From positions 62,001-126,000 of the forward strand of contig JAUNNZ010000001.1 in the NCBI GenBank assembly GCA_030537315.1: DNA of 64,000 nt, written 5' to 3'. How positions within the stretch are numbered: position 1 is the stretch's first letter; the number at the start of each line of letters is the position of its first letter. Made by a program: the position numbers and the translations under genes. The notes under the pieces were generated by a model that searched no databases, was not told the DNA's origin, and saw nothing but the letters and a program-made list of their open reading frames with translations. Source of the DNA: Bacteroidia bacterium. GTDB lineage: Bacteria; Bacteroidota; Bacteroidia; Bacteroidales; UBA932. This document shows positions 1 through 9,100 of this stretch, one piece after another.

Positions 1-16
1 ATATCTTCTTGATCAT
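1..16 (-). CDS. Possible start of a gene downstream of xseB (partial)
   Basis: An ATG overlaps the xseB stop codon in an ATGA arrangement and opens a frame reading M-I-K-K-I before the window ends. The same overlap style joins xseA to xseB, so a third cistron is plausible. Only five codons are visible, so nothing can be said about function and the frame could close just outside the window. Confidence 0.3.
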
Positions 17-192
17 AGGGTGTCAAGCTTTTCTCTCGCGGTTCTCAGGTATTCGCGGCATTTTGCAATCAGCTCATCTGACTGCCTGATGTACTTGTCA
101 ATGTCATCTATGCCGGTGGAAGGGTCTTCCACCTTCAACGCTATTTTTTCGAGCTCCTTCAGAGCCTCTGCATAATCGAATTTTTCCATCAT
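13..192 (-). CDS. xseB: Exodeoxyribonuclease VII small subunit
   Basis: This is the small subunit of exonuclease VII, several copies of which bind the coiled-coil region of XseA to form the enzyme that degrades single-stranded DNA. The protein is about 59 residues (M-M-E-K-F-D-Y-A-E-A-L), mostly predicted helix, with the family-like opening 'YAEALKELEKIALKVED' and a middle 'DDIDKYIRQSDELI'. The E. coli protein is about 80 residues, so this one is short. The start was chosen because its ATG overlaps the xseA stop (ATGA), indicating translational coupling; a second ATG follows at once. Assignment rests on position next to xseA plus the helix pattern. Confidence 0.85.
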   Translation of the reverse strand: MMEKFDYAEALKELEKIALKVEDPSTGIDDIDKYIRQSDELIAKCREYLRTAREKLDTL

Positions 193-1283
193 AGAACCTT
201 GACTTTGATTTCTCCGTCGGAGAAGTAAATGTTCAGCGTATCACCCGGCTTTATTCCTTTGCTCTGCTTGCGGACAACGCCGCACCCGTCCGTGACAAGG
301 GAGTAACCGCGGTCCAGAATCTTCCGGGGGTCAGCCGAGAGGATACGGTTATGGAGGATATCCAGCGCCGACGACATTGCCGAAAGCTTGCTTTGAAAGG
401 CAAGGCGGAGGCGCGTGGAATATGAAGTAATGCGCTCGTCTTCCGCTGCGACAGCGTCGATGAAAACATCGGCCAGAGCCGTCGGCGTCTTGACGAAGTC
501 GAAGGCAGCCATATCGGCAACGTGGAAATCCTTGTCGTGGCCGATTGCGGTCAGGACCGGGATATTTGCATTCGCTATGCTGAAGCAGAGGTCATAGTCA
601 TCGAAGCAGACCAGGTCGAGGGCCGAACCGCCGCCGCGGAGAATGAGCGCGGCGTCGAACTTTTCTTCAGCAGCCTGCACGCGCTCCAGGGCGTCGATTA
701 TGGATTCCGGAGCCGTCTCGCCCTGCATCGTGGCCTCGAATAGCCGGACATCGAACGAAAAGCCGTATTCGTTCTCAAGGAGATGGCGCTTGAAGTCGCC
801 GAAGCCAGCGGCATCCCTGGCGGAAATCACCGCCAGCCGGTATGGCAGCGCCGCCATTTCCAGCTGCTTCTGCTTTTCCATCAAGCCCTCCGACTCAAGT
901 CTTTCGATTGTCTGCCTCCGCTTGAGTTCAGCTTCGCCCAGAGTGACCGCTGGATCGATGTCCTCAATGATGAGGGAAATGCCGTAAAGCTCGCTGTAGT
1001 TCACCTGCGCGAGCACGAGTACAGATATACCCGCGCGTAGGTCAGCGCCTGTTTCGTTCTTGAAATACTGTGACAGCGGGAAATACTGGTTCTTCCAGAT
1101 GATGGCCTTGGCTTTCGCGACAACGCCCCTGCCCGAGTCCTGGCACAGCTCCAGATAGCAATGGCCATTGGTTTTCAATTGCATAGATGCTATCTCCGCC
1201 TTCACCCAGACACGCTCGGGAAAGAGATCTTCAATCCCTTCCTTCAGAAGTCTTTGCAGTGTAAGCAGATCGATGGCATCCAT
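189..1283 (-). CDS. xseA: Exodeoxyribonuclease VII large subunit
   Basis: XseA is the catalytic subunit of exonuclease VII, which cuts single-stranded DNA from both ends in repair and recombination. Order of parts: an N-terminal OB-fold, a catalytic domain with 'PYRLAVISARDAAGFGDF', 'RGGGSALDL' and 'AIGHDKDFHVAD', then a short helical segment and a C-terminal 'RGYSLVTD...KPGDTLNI' strand pair. The protein is 364 aa compared with about 456 in E. coli, and most of the difference is in the coiled coil where XseB binds; XseB is short as well. I prefer the ATG at 1283 (MDAIDLL) over an in-frame TTG four codons upstream. It has its own promoter-like element upstream and is coupled to xseB. Confidence 0.95.
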   Translation of the reverse strand: MDAIDLLTLQRLLKEGIEDLFPERVWVKAEIASMQLKTNGHCYLELCQDSGRGVVAKAKAIIWKNQYFPLSQYFKNETGADLRAGISVLVLAQVNYSELYGISLIIEDIDPAVTLGEAELKRRQTIERLESEGLMEKQKQLEMAALPYRLAVISARDAAGFGDFKRHLLENEYGFSFDVRLFEATMQGETAPESIIDALERVQAAEEKFDAALILRGGGSALDLVCFDDYDLCFSIANANIPVLTAIGHDKDFHVADMAAFDFVKTPTALADVFIDAVAAEDERITSYSTRLRLAFQSKLSAMSSALDILHNRILSADPRKILDRGYSLVTDGCGVVRKQSKGIKPGDTLNIYFSDGEIKVKVL

Positions 1284-1315
1284 GGCTCCGGGCAATTATT
1301 AAATAATTTCAAAAA

Positions 1316-1323
1316 CAAAAGTA
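1316..1323 (-). promoter_or_regulatory. Promoter -7 element for xseAB
   Basis: TACTTTTG on the minus strand matches the Bacteroidetes -7 consensus TAnnTTTG and lies 32 nt before the xseA ATG, downstream of the lysA terminator. No clear TTTG -33 element was found. Confidence 0.5.
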
Positions 1324-1358
1324 CGAATAATATTCGATAATCCGCACCCGGCCTTTAC

Positions 1359-1390
1359 AAAAAAAACGGCCCCGCTGAATTGCAGGGCCG
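1359..1390 (-). terminator. Rho-independent terminator after lysA
   Basis: Read on the minus strand, a CGGCCC / GGGCCG stem closes a short loop and is followed by eight T residues. It lies 30 nt after the lysA stop and separates lysA from xseA. Confidence 0.8.
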
Positions 1391-1419
1391 CCTGTATTTC
1401 AAGAACGACTGACGACGAC

Positions 1420-2577
1420 TCAGATTTCGTCGCTGTAAACCGAGCGCGGCAGGTCGTGCAGATTGTACCGCGACGACATCGACTGGCCGTATGCACCCGC
1501 GGATTTGATCGTGAGAAGATCGCCGCGCTTCGTCTCTGGAAGCGCGATGCTCTCGTTGAAAACGTCCGTGGATTCGCAGGCTGTGCCCACTATCGTATAG
1601 CGTTCTTTCTTGTCCGAGGTGGACGTGATGTTCTCGATGCTGTGATATGCTCCATAGAGGGCTGGGCGGATAAGCTCCGTCATGCTTGAATCGACGATGA
1701 CAAGCTTGCGGCCCGTCGCAGTGGTCTTGTTGAAGAGCACGCGGGTGATGAGCTCGCCGCACTCGCCTACGATTGCGCGTCCGAACTCGAAATGGACTTC
1801 GCGTCCGCCCACTTTCAGGTGGGAGTTGATGATGGCGAAAACGGATGCGAAATTTGGCACGGGCTCGTTCTCCGGCATATCATAATTGATTCCGAGACCA
1901 CCGCCCACATCCACGTAATCAAGCTTGAACCCGAGCTTTACGAGGTTCTCCACGATGACGTTGACCTTGTCGCAGAGATACTCGAAGACGTGGAGTTCGC
2001 GGATCTGCGATCCGATATGGAGGTGCATGCCTTTCACGTTGAGATTCTTGAGTGACTTGATGTCTTCAGCACGGGCGAGGACCTCCTCGTATGAGATACC
2101 GAATTTACTATCAGCCTGACCTGTGTCGATACAGTGGTTCGTCATAGGGTCGATGTCCGGATTCACGCGAAGGCCCACGTCAACGGTCTTGCCTGCCGCT
2201 GCGGCGAAATCATTCAGGACATAAAGTTCCTCGATGGATTCGCAGTTGATGGCATACAAGCCTTTCTCGATGGCGTATTTCATCTCGTGGTCACGCTTGC
2301 CCACACCTGCATAGACTATTTTCTTCGGGTCGAAGCCGGCCTCTATCGCGCAGGCCACCTCGTTTCCGCTGGCGCAGTCGATACCGAGGCCGTACTCCTT
2401 TATCAAGGCAAGGACACGCGGGTCGTAATTTGCCTTTATTGCATAATGGAGCACGTATCCGTAGCGTGCGGCCATACTCACCGCGCTCTCGAGAGTGAGG
2501 CGGAGAAGGTCCATATCATAGAGATAAAACGGGGTCTGGAGCGATTCCAGCTTCTTCGAAACTTTCTTGCTAAGCAT
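1420..2577 (-). CDS. lysA: Diaminopimelate decarboxylase
   Basis: LysA decarboxylates meso-diaminopimelate to L-lysine, the last step of lysine synthesis, using pyridoxal phosphate. The fold is an alanine-racemase-type barrel followed by a beta domain. Visible motifs are the PLP lysine in 'YAIKANYDP' (Lys48), the glycine loop 'VDVGGGLGINY', and the C-terminal 'CESTDVF' and 'GAYGQSMSSRYN' that complete the dimer active site. At 385 aa it is the usual Bacteroidetes length. I chose ATG 2577 (MLSKKVSKK) rather than a start eight codons upstream, because a -7 promoter element (2599-2606) occupies that upstream stretch. It is divergent from engB and ends in its own terminator, so it is probably a single-gene unit. 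Confidence 0.95.
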   Translation of the reverse strand: MLSKKVSKKLESLQTPFYLYDMDLLRLTLESAVSMAARYGYVLHYAIKANYDPRVLALIKEYGLGIDCASGNEVACAIEAGFDPKKIVYAGVGKRDHEMKYAIEKGLYAINCESIEELYVLNDFAAAAGKTVDVGLRVNPDIDPMTNHCIDTGQADSKFGISYEEVLARAEDIKSLKNLNVKGMHLHIGSQIRELHVFEYLCDKVNVIVENLVKLGFKLDYVDVGGGLGINYDMPENEPVPNFASVFAIINSHLKVGGREVHFEFGRAIVGECGELITRVLFNKTTATGRKLVIVDSSMTELIRPALYGAYHSIENITSTSDKKERYTIVGTACESTDVFNESIALPETKRGDLLTIKSAGAYGQSMSSRYNLHDLPRSVYSDEI

Positions 2578-2598
2578 AATATTTACTACTAACCGTTG

Positions 2599-2606
2599 CA
2601 AATATA
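2599..2606 (-). promoter_or_regulatory. Promoter -7 element for lysA
   Basis: TATATTTG on the minus strand fits TAnnTTTG and is 21 nt before the lysA ATG at 2577. Confidence 0.55.
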
Positions 2607-2631
2607 GGCAAATAAAACAAAATAAAATAGT

Positions 2632-2639
2632 TATCTTTG
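2632..2639 (+). promoter_or_regulatory. Promoter -7 element for engB-prs-der
   Basis: TATCTTTG fits TAnnTTTG and lies 28 nt before the engB ATG in the AT-rich divergent gap shared with lysA. Confidence 0.55.
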
Positions 2640-2667
2640 TGCGTTATTTAAAGTAGTAGTTTTCCCA

Positions 2668-3264
2668 ATGAAAATCTCCGAGGCCAAATTCGCAGGCAGC
2701 AGCACCCGCGTATCGCAGAAGCCGAAGAGGACCTTGCCGGAATTCGCGTTCATAGGGCGGTCTAACGTAGGCAAGTCATCGCTGATCAACAAGCTGTGCA
2801 ACAACGGCAAGCTCGCGATGACGTCATCCACCCCCGGCAAGACGAAGGTTGTCAACCACTTTCTGATCAATGACGAGTGGTATCTTGTGGATCTCCCGGG
2901 GTACGGCTATGCCAAGATGGGTCAGAAAGGAAGAGACGAGTTGGCTGAAGTCATCAGGGATTTTATCCTGAATTCCAAGGAACTCGTACAGCTGTTCGTT
3001 CTGGTTGACTCCCGTCACGACATCGGTCGGATCGACACCGATTTCATCGCCGAGCTCGGCGAGCACGGCATACCGTTCGCGCTGATTTTCACGAAATGCG
3101 ACAAGCAGGGACCCAACGTCCTCGCCGCGCAGATCGAGCGTGACAAGGAGATACTTCTGCAGCAGTGGGAGGAACTTCCTCCGATGTTCTGCAGTTCAGC
3201 CCAGTCCGGGAAGGGCAAGGAAGAAATTCTCGGATACATTGAGAACGTACTTAACAACTTATAA
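2668..3264 (+). CDS. engB: Ribosome biogenesis GTP-binding protein EngB (YsxC/YihA)
   Basis: EngB is a TRAFAC-class GTPase needed for assembly of the large ribosomal subunit. GTPase motifs are clear: G1 'GRSNVGKSS' at residues 30-38, the T of 'TPGKTK' (G2), G3 'DLPGYGYAK', and G4 'TKCDK'. The 198-aa length is normal for the family. It starts 28 nt after a -7 promoter element and leads a plus-strand group with prs, a small membrane protein and der; der is also a ribosome-assembly GTPase, which gives the group a loose functional theme. Confidence 0.95.
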   Translation: MKISEAKFAGSSTRVSQKPKRTLPEFAFIGRSNVGKSSLINKLCNNGKLAMTSSTPGKTKVVNHFLINDEWYLVDLPGYGYAKMGQKGRDELAEVIRDFILNSKELVQLFVLVDSRHDIGRIDTDFIAELGEHGIPFALIFTKCDKQGPNVLAAQIERDKEILLQQWEELPPMFCSSAQSGKGKEEILGYIENVLNNL

Positions 3265-3288
3265 AACACGATGTTACACTCGCATAGA

Positions 3289-4242
3289 ATGGAATTGTTC
3301 GCTTGCAGGGCCTCGCAGGACTTTGCGAGCAGGGTAATCGAACATCTGAACGCACACAAGCCTGCCGACCAGCCGGAGATCAAGCTTGGGAACCTCGCGG
3401 TTTCCCAGTTCAGTGACGGAGAATTTCAGCCTCAGTTCCTCGACAGCGTTCGAGGCGCGACCGTTTATATTCTCCAGTCTACCGTACCGCCGGCAGACAA
3501 CCTTATGGAACTGCTTCTCTGCGTCGATGCCGCCAAGAGGGCATCGGCAGACAAGGTTATCGCCGTCATCCCTTATTTCGGATGGGCCCGCCAGGACCGC
3601 AAGGACCGTCCGCGCGTAGCCATCGGCGCGAAGCTCGCCGCCAACCTGCTCCGCGCAGCAGGCGCTGACCGCGTGATGACCTGCGACCTCCACGCCGACC
3701 AGATCCAGGGTTTCTTCGACATCCCGGTTGACCACGTTTACGCAAGCAAGGTGTTCATCCCTTACATCCGCAAGCGCAGGTTCCCTGACCTCGCGATCGC
3801 GGCTCCGGACATGGGTGGCGCAAAGAGAGCCAACGCATACGCGAAGGATCTCGGCGCGAGCGTCATCATCTGCCACAAGACCCGCGCAAGAGCAAACGTC
3901 GTAGACTCCATCACCGCCATCGGTGAAGTTGAGGGCAAGAACATCATCATCGTGGACGATATGATCGACACCGCCGGCACACTCTGCAAGGCAGCCGAAG
4001 TCCTGATGAGCAAGGGCGCCGCTTCCGTCCGCGCCTGCGCGACCCACGGCCTCCTTTCGGGAGGCGCCGTCGAGCGCATCCACAATTCCGCTCTCGCCGA
4101 GGTGTTCATCACAGACACGGTGCCTCACCCGGAACTCGCAAACGACCCGAAGATCACGATAGTATCAATGACTGAAGTTTTCGCAAGCATCATCAACAAG
4201 GTGTACAACTACGAATCCATCAGCAACGATTTTATCTTTTAA
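3289..4242 (+). CDS. prs: Ribose-phosphate pyrophosphokinase
   Basis: Prs transfers pyrophosphate from ATP to ribose 5-phosphate to make PRPP, the precursor of nucleotides, histidine and tryptophan. Hallmarks are 'DLHADQIQGFFD', the flexible-loop lysine region 'ICHKTRARAN', and the PRPP-binding signature 'VDDMIDTAGTL'. I chose ATG 3289 (MELFACRAS), six codons into the open frame, because conserved sequence begins there; the resulting 317 aa is the normal length. It follows engB by 24 nt and precedes the small membrane protein by 3 nt, so co-transcription is likely. Confidence 0.95.
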   Translation: MELFACRASQDFASRVIEHLNAHKPADQPEIKLGNLAVSQFSDGEFQPQFLDSVRGATVYILQSTVPPADNLMELLLCVDAAKRASADKVIAVIPYFGWARQDRKDRPRVAIGAKLAANLLRAAGADRVMTCDLHADQIQGFFDIPVDHVYASKVFIPYIRKRRFPDLAIAAPDMGGAKRANAYAKDLGASVIICHKTRARANVVDSITAIGEVEGKNIIIVDDMIDTAGTLCKAAEVLMSKGAASVRACATHGLLSGGAVERIHNSALAEVFITDTVPHPELANDPKITIVSMTEVFASIINKVYNYESISNDFIF

Positions 4243-4245
4243 CAA

Positions 4246-4476
4246 ATGAAAGTATTCCTCGCAGCCCTCGTCCTTGTCGGAATCTGCGTGCTGGGGATGT
4301 GTTTCAACATCATCTTCCGCAAGAAGGATTTCCCGAAATACGACGTGGGCTCCAATGAGGAAATGCGCAAGCGCGGCATCCGCTGCTACAAGGACGAAGA
4401 TGCCGCCCTCCACGCACGGAAGTGCACAGGCAATTACAGCGAGGCCTGCAAGGATTGCAGCCTCTTCAACAAATAG
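4246..4476 (+). CDS. Small single-pass membrane protein with four C-terminal cysteines
   Basis: The protein is 76 aa with one hydrophobic N-terminal helix (residues about 3-23, containing Cys14 and Cys19), then a charged tail with Cys47, Cys60, Cys68 and Cys71. The last two form a C-x2-C pair, which could bind a metal or form disulfides. Similar short 'membrane or secreted' proteins are widespread in Bacteroidales, but I know no function. It is packed between prs (3 nt) and der (3 nt), so it is surely co-translated with them. Confidence 0.75.
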   Translation: MKVFLAALVLVGICVLGMCFNIIFRKKDFPKYDVGSNEEMRKRGIRCYKDEDAALHARKCTGNYSEACKDCSLFNK

Positions 4477-4479
4477 AAT

Positions 4480-5787
4480 ATGGCATTACTGGCAATTGTA
4501 GGACGTCCTAACGTCGGCAAATCAACACTCTTCAACCGTCTCGTGGGAATGAGACAGGCAATAGTCGATGACACGGCTGGCGTCACCCGCGACCGCCACT
4601 ACGGCCGCTGCGAATGGTGCGGGCGTGAATTCTCCGTCGTGGACACCGGCGGTTACACCACCAATTCCGACGACGTCTTCGAAAGCGCCATCCGCTCCCA
4701 GGTCCAGATTGCCATAGATGAGGCTGACGCCATTCTCTTTATGGTTGAGGCGGGCACGGGCATCACCGACTATGACTCCGAAATCGCCGACGTCCTGCGC
4801 CGCTCGAAGAAACCCGTAATCCTCTGCGTCAACAAGGTCGATTCCGGCGAGAAGATGTATGACGCCTATCAGTTCTATTCCCTCGGCCTCGGAGATGTCT
4901 ATGCGATCTCTTCTGCCAACGGAACCGGTACGGGCGACCTTCTTGACGCCATAGCAAAGATACTTCCGGAAGAGAAAGAGGTCGAAGATCCTTACGCCGG
5001 CCTTCCGCGCATCACTATCATAGGCAAGCCGAATGTCGGGAAGTCAAGCCTCACCAACGCCCTGCTCGGTCAGGAGCGCAACATAGTCACCCCGGTGGCA
5101 GGCACCACCCGTGACGCCATCGAGACCCACTACAACCAGTTCGGGCACGAGTTCATGCTCGTGGACACCGCCGGCATACGCCGCAAGACCAAAGTCCACG
5201 AAGACCTGGAGTTCTATTCGGTGATGCGTTCCATCCGCGCAATCGAGCACTCCGACGTCTGCATAATGATGATCGACGCCACCACGGGAATGGAAGCACA
5301 GGACATGAACATCTTCAACCTCATCCTGAAGAACCGCAAGGCCTGCGTCCTGGTGGTCAACAAATGGGACCTTTTCATCAAGGACAACAACACGCTCCGC
5401 GACTACGAGGCCAATCTGCGCCAGCGCATAGCTCCGTTCGATGACGTGCCTATCATATTCACCTCGGTGGTCAAGATGCAGCGCATCCAGAACGTCCTTG
5501 ACGCCGCAGCGGAGGTATATGCCAACTACAGCCAGAAAATCCCTACCGCACGCCTCAACGAGGCCCTTCTCCCTATCATCGAGGAGACCCCTCCACCTGC
5601 ATGGAAGGGCAAGTACGTCAAGGTCAAGTACGTGACACAGCTGCCTACGAAATTCCCGGCATTCGCATTCTTCTGCAACCTGCCGCAGTACATCAAGGAT
5701 CCTTACAAGAGATTTCTGGAAAACAAGCTGCGCGAGAACTTCAATCTAACCGGCTGCCCTGTCCAGATCTACTGCCGGCAGAAATAG
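4480..5787 (+). CDS. der: Ribosome biogenesis GTPase Der (EngA)
   Basis: Der is a double GTPase essential for 50S subunit assembly. It has two G domains in tandem, the first with G1 'GRPNVGKST' at residues 8-16, 'DTGGY' and 'NKVD', the second with G1 'GKPNVGKSS', 'DTAGIRRK' and 'NKWD'. A KH-like domain ends the protein. At 435 aa it has the typical length. It ends 2 nt from the convergent DUF4783 gene, with no obvious hairpin terminator between them. Confidence 0.97.
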   Translation: MALLAIVGRPNVGKSTLFNRLVGMRQAIVDDTAGVTRDRHYGRCEWCGREFSVVDTGGYTTNSDDVFESAIRSQVQIAIDEADAILFMVEAGTGITDYDSEIADVLRRSKKPVILCVNKVDSGEKMYDAYQFYSLGLGDVYAISSANGTGTGDLLDAIAKILPEEKEVEDPYAGLPRITIIGKPNVGKSSLTNALLGQERNIVTPVAGTTRDAIETHYNQFGHEFMLVDTAGIRRKTKVHEDLEFYSVMRSIRAIEHSDVCIMMIDATTGMEAQDMNIFNLILKNRKACVLVVNKWDLFIKDNNTLRDYEANLRQRIAPFDDVPIIFTSVVKMQRIQNVLDAAAEVYANYSQKIPTARLNEALLPIIEETPPPAWKGKYVKVKYVTQLPTKFPAFAFFCNLPQYIKDPYKRFLENKLRENFNLTGCPVQIYCRQK

Positions 5788-5789
5788 TT

Positions 5790-6197
5790 TTACATAGCCC
5801 TTTCGATTTTGAACTGCTGTATACGATAGCCGTCTTTTCCCTTTGAACAGGCAAAGATGGTTACCATGAACATCTCACCGCCGGCGTTCATAAAGGCTAG
5901 CGCATATTTCATATTGGCGCGGCCCGCGGTATGGGTTATATTGAAAGAACGCGGCGTGTAGGTTTCAAAGAAAGCCTTTACGATCTGGCGCGCCTGGGCG
6001 CGGCTGGCGTCGGCAGTGTTTGTGAGAATGGATATCTCAAGATTGTCGGCGAACCATTTGGACAGCGCATCCGCGTCGCTCTTCATTATATATTTCCCGA
6101 TAGGAGAGAATACGTCGTAGCCCTCGGGCTGAGCCTTTGCGCTCAGACCGATGGTCATCGCGATTGCGACAAATGCTATTTTCAGAAATCTCTTCAT
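5790..6197 (-). CDS. DUF4783 secreted protein
   Basis: The 135-aa product starts with a signal peptide (MKRFLKIAFVAIAMTIGLSAKA, cleavage expected near 'AKA-QPEG') and continues as a small alpha+beta domain of the NTF2-like DUF4783 type known in Bacteroidetes, with features such as 'ADALSKWFADNLEISI' and 'ARQIVKAFF'. No catalytic residues are evident. Its ATG overlaps the stop of the upstream histidine kinase gene (ATGA), so it is the last gene of that cluster and probably acts in the periplasm. Confidence 0.8.
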   Translation of the reverse strand: MKRFLKIAFVAIAMTIGLSAKAQPEGYDVFSPIGKYIMKSDADALSKWFADNLEISILTNTADASRAQARQIVKAFFETYTPRSFNITHTAGRANMKYALAFMNAGGEMFMVTIFACSKGKDGYRIQQFKIERAM

Positions 6198-9100
6198 GCT
6201 TGTTTAGGGTATTGTATGGTGAAGCAGGCACCGCCCAGAGTGAATGACCTGTTGTAGGCTATCGTGGCGCCGCAGCGCTCAAGTATGCTGCGGCTGATGG
6301 CGAGGCCGAGGCCCGAGCCGCCGTTCTTTGTCGTGAAGTTCGGGGTGAACAGTTTCTCGACGTTCTCGTCGGACACGCCCGGACCATTGTCTTCGACAAC
6401 TATGTCGAAGAAACCGTCGCGGGACGAGTTGCGCAGCGCGACCACCACGCGGGCATCCTCGCGATCTCCGACCGCCTGCACGGCATTGTTGATGAGATTG
6501 ACGAACACGCGCGTAAGCTGAGGTTTCGGACCCATTACTCTGGTGCCGGGGAACCCATAGTAGTCGAACTTGACGTGACCCTTGTTGTCAAACATCGCGA
6601 TCTCCTCCTGAAGGACCTTGTCCAGATCTATTTCAGTATGCTCCTCAGTGTATAGCTTCGCGAAAGTCGAGAATTCATTTGCAGTATCGGTAAGGATGTC
6701 GATATGGTCGAGGAGTACGGTCGTGACTTCATCGAACTTGTCCTGCCACTCAGGGTCGCCCTTCGCTTTAAGACGCATTATACGCTGAAGCTGGAGCTTC
6801 ATCGGGGTGAGCGGGTTCTTGATTTCGTGGGCCACCTGACGCGCCATTCCGCTCCAGGCCTTGTCACGCTCGGCCTGGGCAAGCTTCTTGGAGCTCTCGG
6901 AAAGTTCCGTAACCATCAGATTGTACGCGTCAACCAGGGACGACACTTCGTCCTCGCGGTCGTAATGTATATGTTCCAGCTTGTCGAGGCTGGTGTCCGT
7001 CATCTTGCGGCCCACCTCGCTCAAAGGCTTGAACATCCTGTCGATAATGGTGGATGCGGAGAATCTGGCGAGAAGGAGAAGAAGCAGGAAAACGGTGATG
7101 ATGGTCATCGAATGGTTCACCGCATCTTTCTCGAAGTCGTAGCTTTCGTCGGTATATGGAGAACAAAGCACTCCGATGATACTCCCGTTTGCGCTCTTGA
7201 TAGGAGCGTACATATTATAATACCTGACGGAGCCGGCCTTCTCACGCTTGATGAAATATCTGCGCGAATTGCGCACAATGTTCTTGTATGCCTCGCCATC
7301 TATGCGCGAGCCCAGGTTCGCGCGCTCCAGCGCCATAGGGTTCGTGGCGGTAACCACCCTCCCCGAAGGGCCATAGATCGTTATGTCGGAGCTGGTGTTG
7401 GTGCTGACCCTGCGCAGCAGTTCGTTGAACTCAGGAGTCAGGATATCACGTATCGAATTCACCGGTTTCGTCCCCGCTTCGATCATCGAACATATTGAGT
7501 TGATCTTGTCGGAGATGATTGTCTGCAGGTTGCTTTCGTTGCGGCTGTTCACGAAGAGCACACTGGCCAGCGCCATTGCGACAAGAGTCAGGGTAAGAGA
7601 AGTGAGAAGGACCGCAGAGATGCGGGACTTGTAGTAGCTTCTCTCCTTGGAATCGTCTTCCTGCTTGCGCGGGAATGTAAGCAGTGAAAGCATAAGGAAG
7701 AACAGGATGGCGAGCAGGACGCTGGCTACGAGATAGTTCACTATGCTGTATGTCTGGCGGGAGATGATGACGGATTCGCTGTTGCCGATGGTAAAGATGA
7801 AATGCGTGTATCCGCCCGCATTGAACCTGGAAACCTGGTCCTCGTAGATGCGGCGGTTCATCTCCTCGTCAAGCTCGGTAGGGAAAGCATAGTCGCCCTT
7901 GAACATCTGGAGGGCGCGCTCGTCATAACGCGCGTACGAATATTCCGCCGGAAGGACGATTTTGCCCGGAGGCGTTATGCCGAAAATCGCCGAATAGCCC
8001 TTGATATCATTGGTATTGCGCGGTTCAACCGTTATAAGGACGGTGGAAACGCCGAAATTCTCGTTTGAATAAAGGAATATGCCGGCATAGTACGAATGGC
8101 CTCCGCTCGGGTTCACATAGAGGAATCTCGAGTTTTCGGATACTGGAACGCCACCGCGCACGTGGGAGTTGAAGGACTCGAAATTGCGCTGGGTGTTGTT
8201 ATAACTGTTCAGCACATAAACGGCAACGTCATATCCCTGATCAATGCGGAAGAGGTGCTCGTTTGCCAGACGGTTCTCTATGGTCTGGGCTGTATTGTCA
8301 AGGGCGGACAACGCGGAAATCACAGCATCATCCGCAATTTGCTGTTCAATCCTTCCCAGACGCATTTCCAGCTGGATGTCGCGGTCGAAGGCCAGGCGGT
8401 ACGCCCACATTTCCGCGCGGCTCTGCTCCTTGCGGAATCCAAGTACCGAGGTGATAAGTACAAGATAGAGGGCGATGAATATCGAGAAGCACAGTCTGCT
8501 CTGACGGGAAAGGGAGTCCGCCTGGATGCCGAACTTCTCCTTTACAAACGGGCGCAGAAGCTGCAGCAGCAACGGTATGCTGAGGAGCATCGTCAGGAAT
8601 GACAGATAGACGACTCCAGTATATATGGACAGTTCGCTGAGCTTATAAAGTTCGAGCGAGATGCTTGAATTCAGAACTATGCTCTTCAGGGCGATATGCG
8701 AATAGAAAAGTATGAGCACCACCGCGGCTATGGTGGCCACGGAAAGTCTGACCTTCCCCTTCCTGCCGTCAATCCTGTCAACGATGCTGTCGCGTGCAAT
8801 ATATGTGCTGACCGACATCAGCAGGATTGCAAAATTTATGACGATGACCGCTCCAAGAGAATAAAGGAATGCGCCTCCGGCAAACAGGGTAGGTGAGAAA
8901 ATGCCCACCTCCCATTGGGCCGAACGTCCCCAGAAATAAATCAGGACAGCAACCAGAAGCAATCCGGAAATCACTATCCAGTACCTGCGGAGCGTCTTCC
9001 TCCTGGTCTGGAACAGCATTCCGCTGGCGACAAGAAGGACGAGCGCTATGCCGACCATCAGAGGGTCGGCACTTGCCTTGCCCGCCAGGGATTCGTAAAC

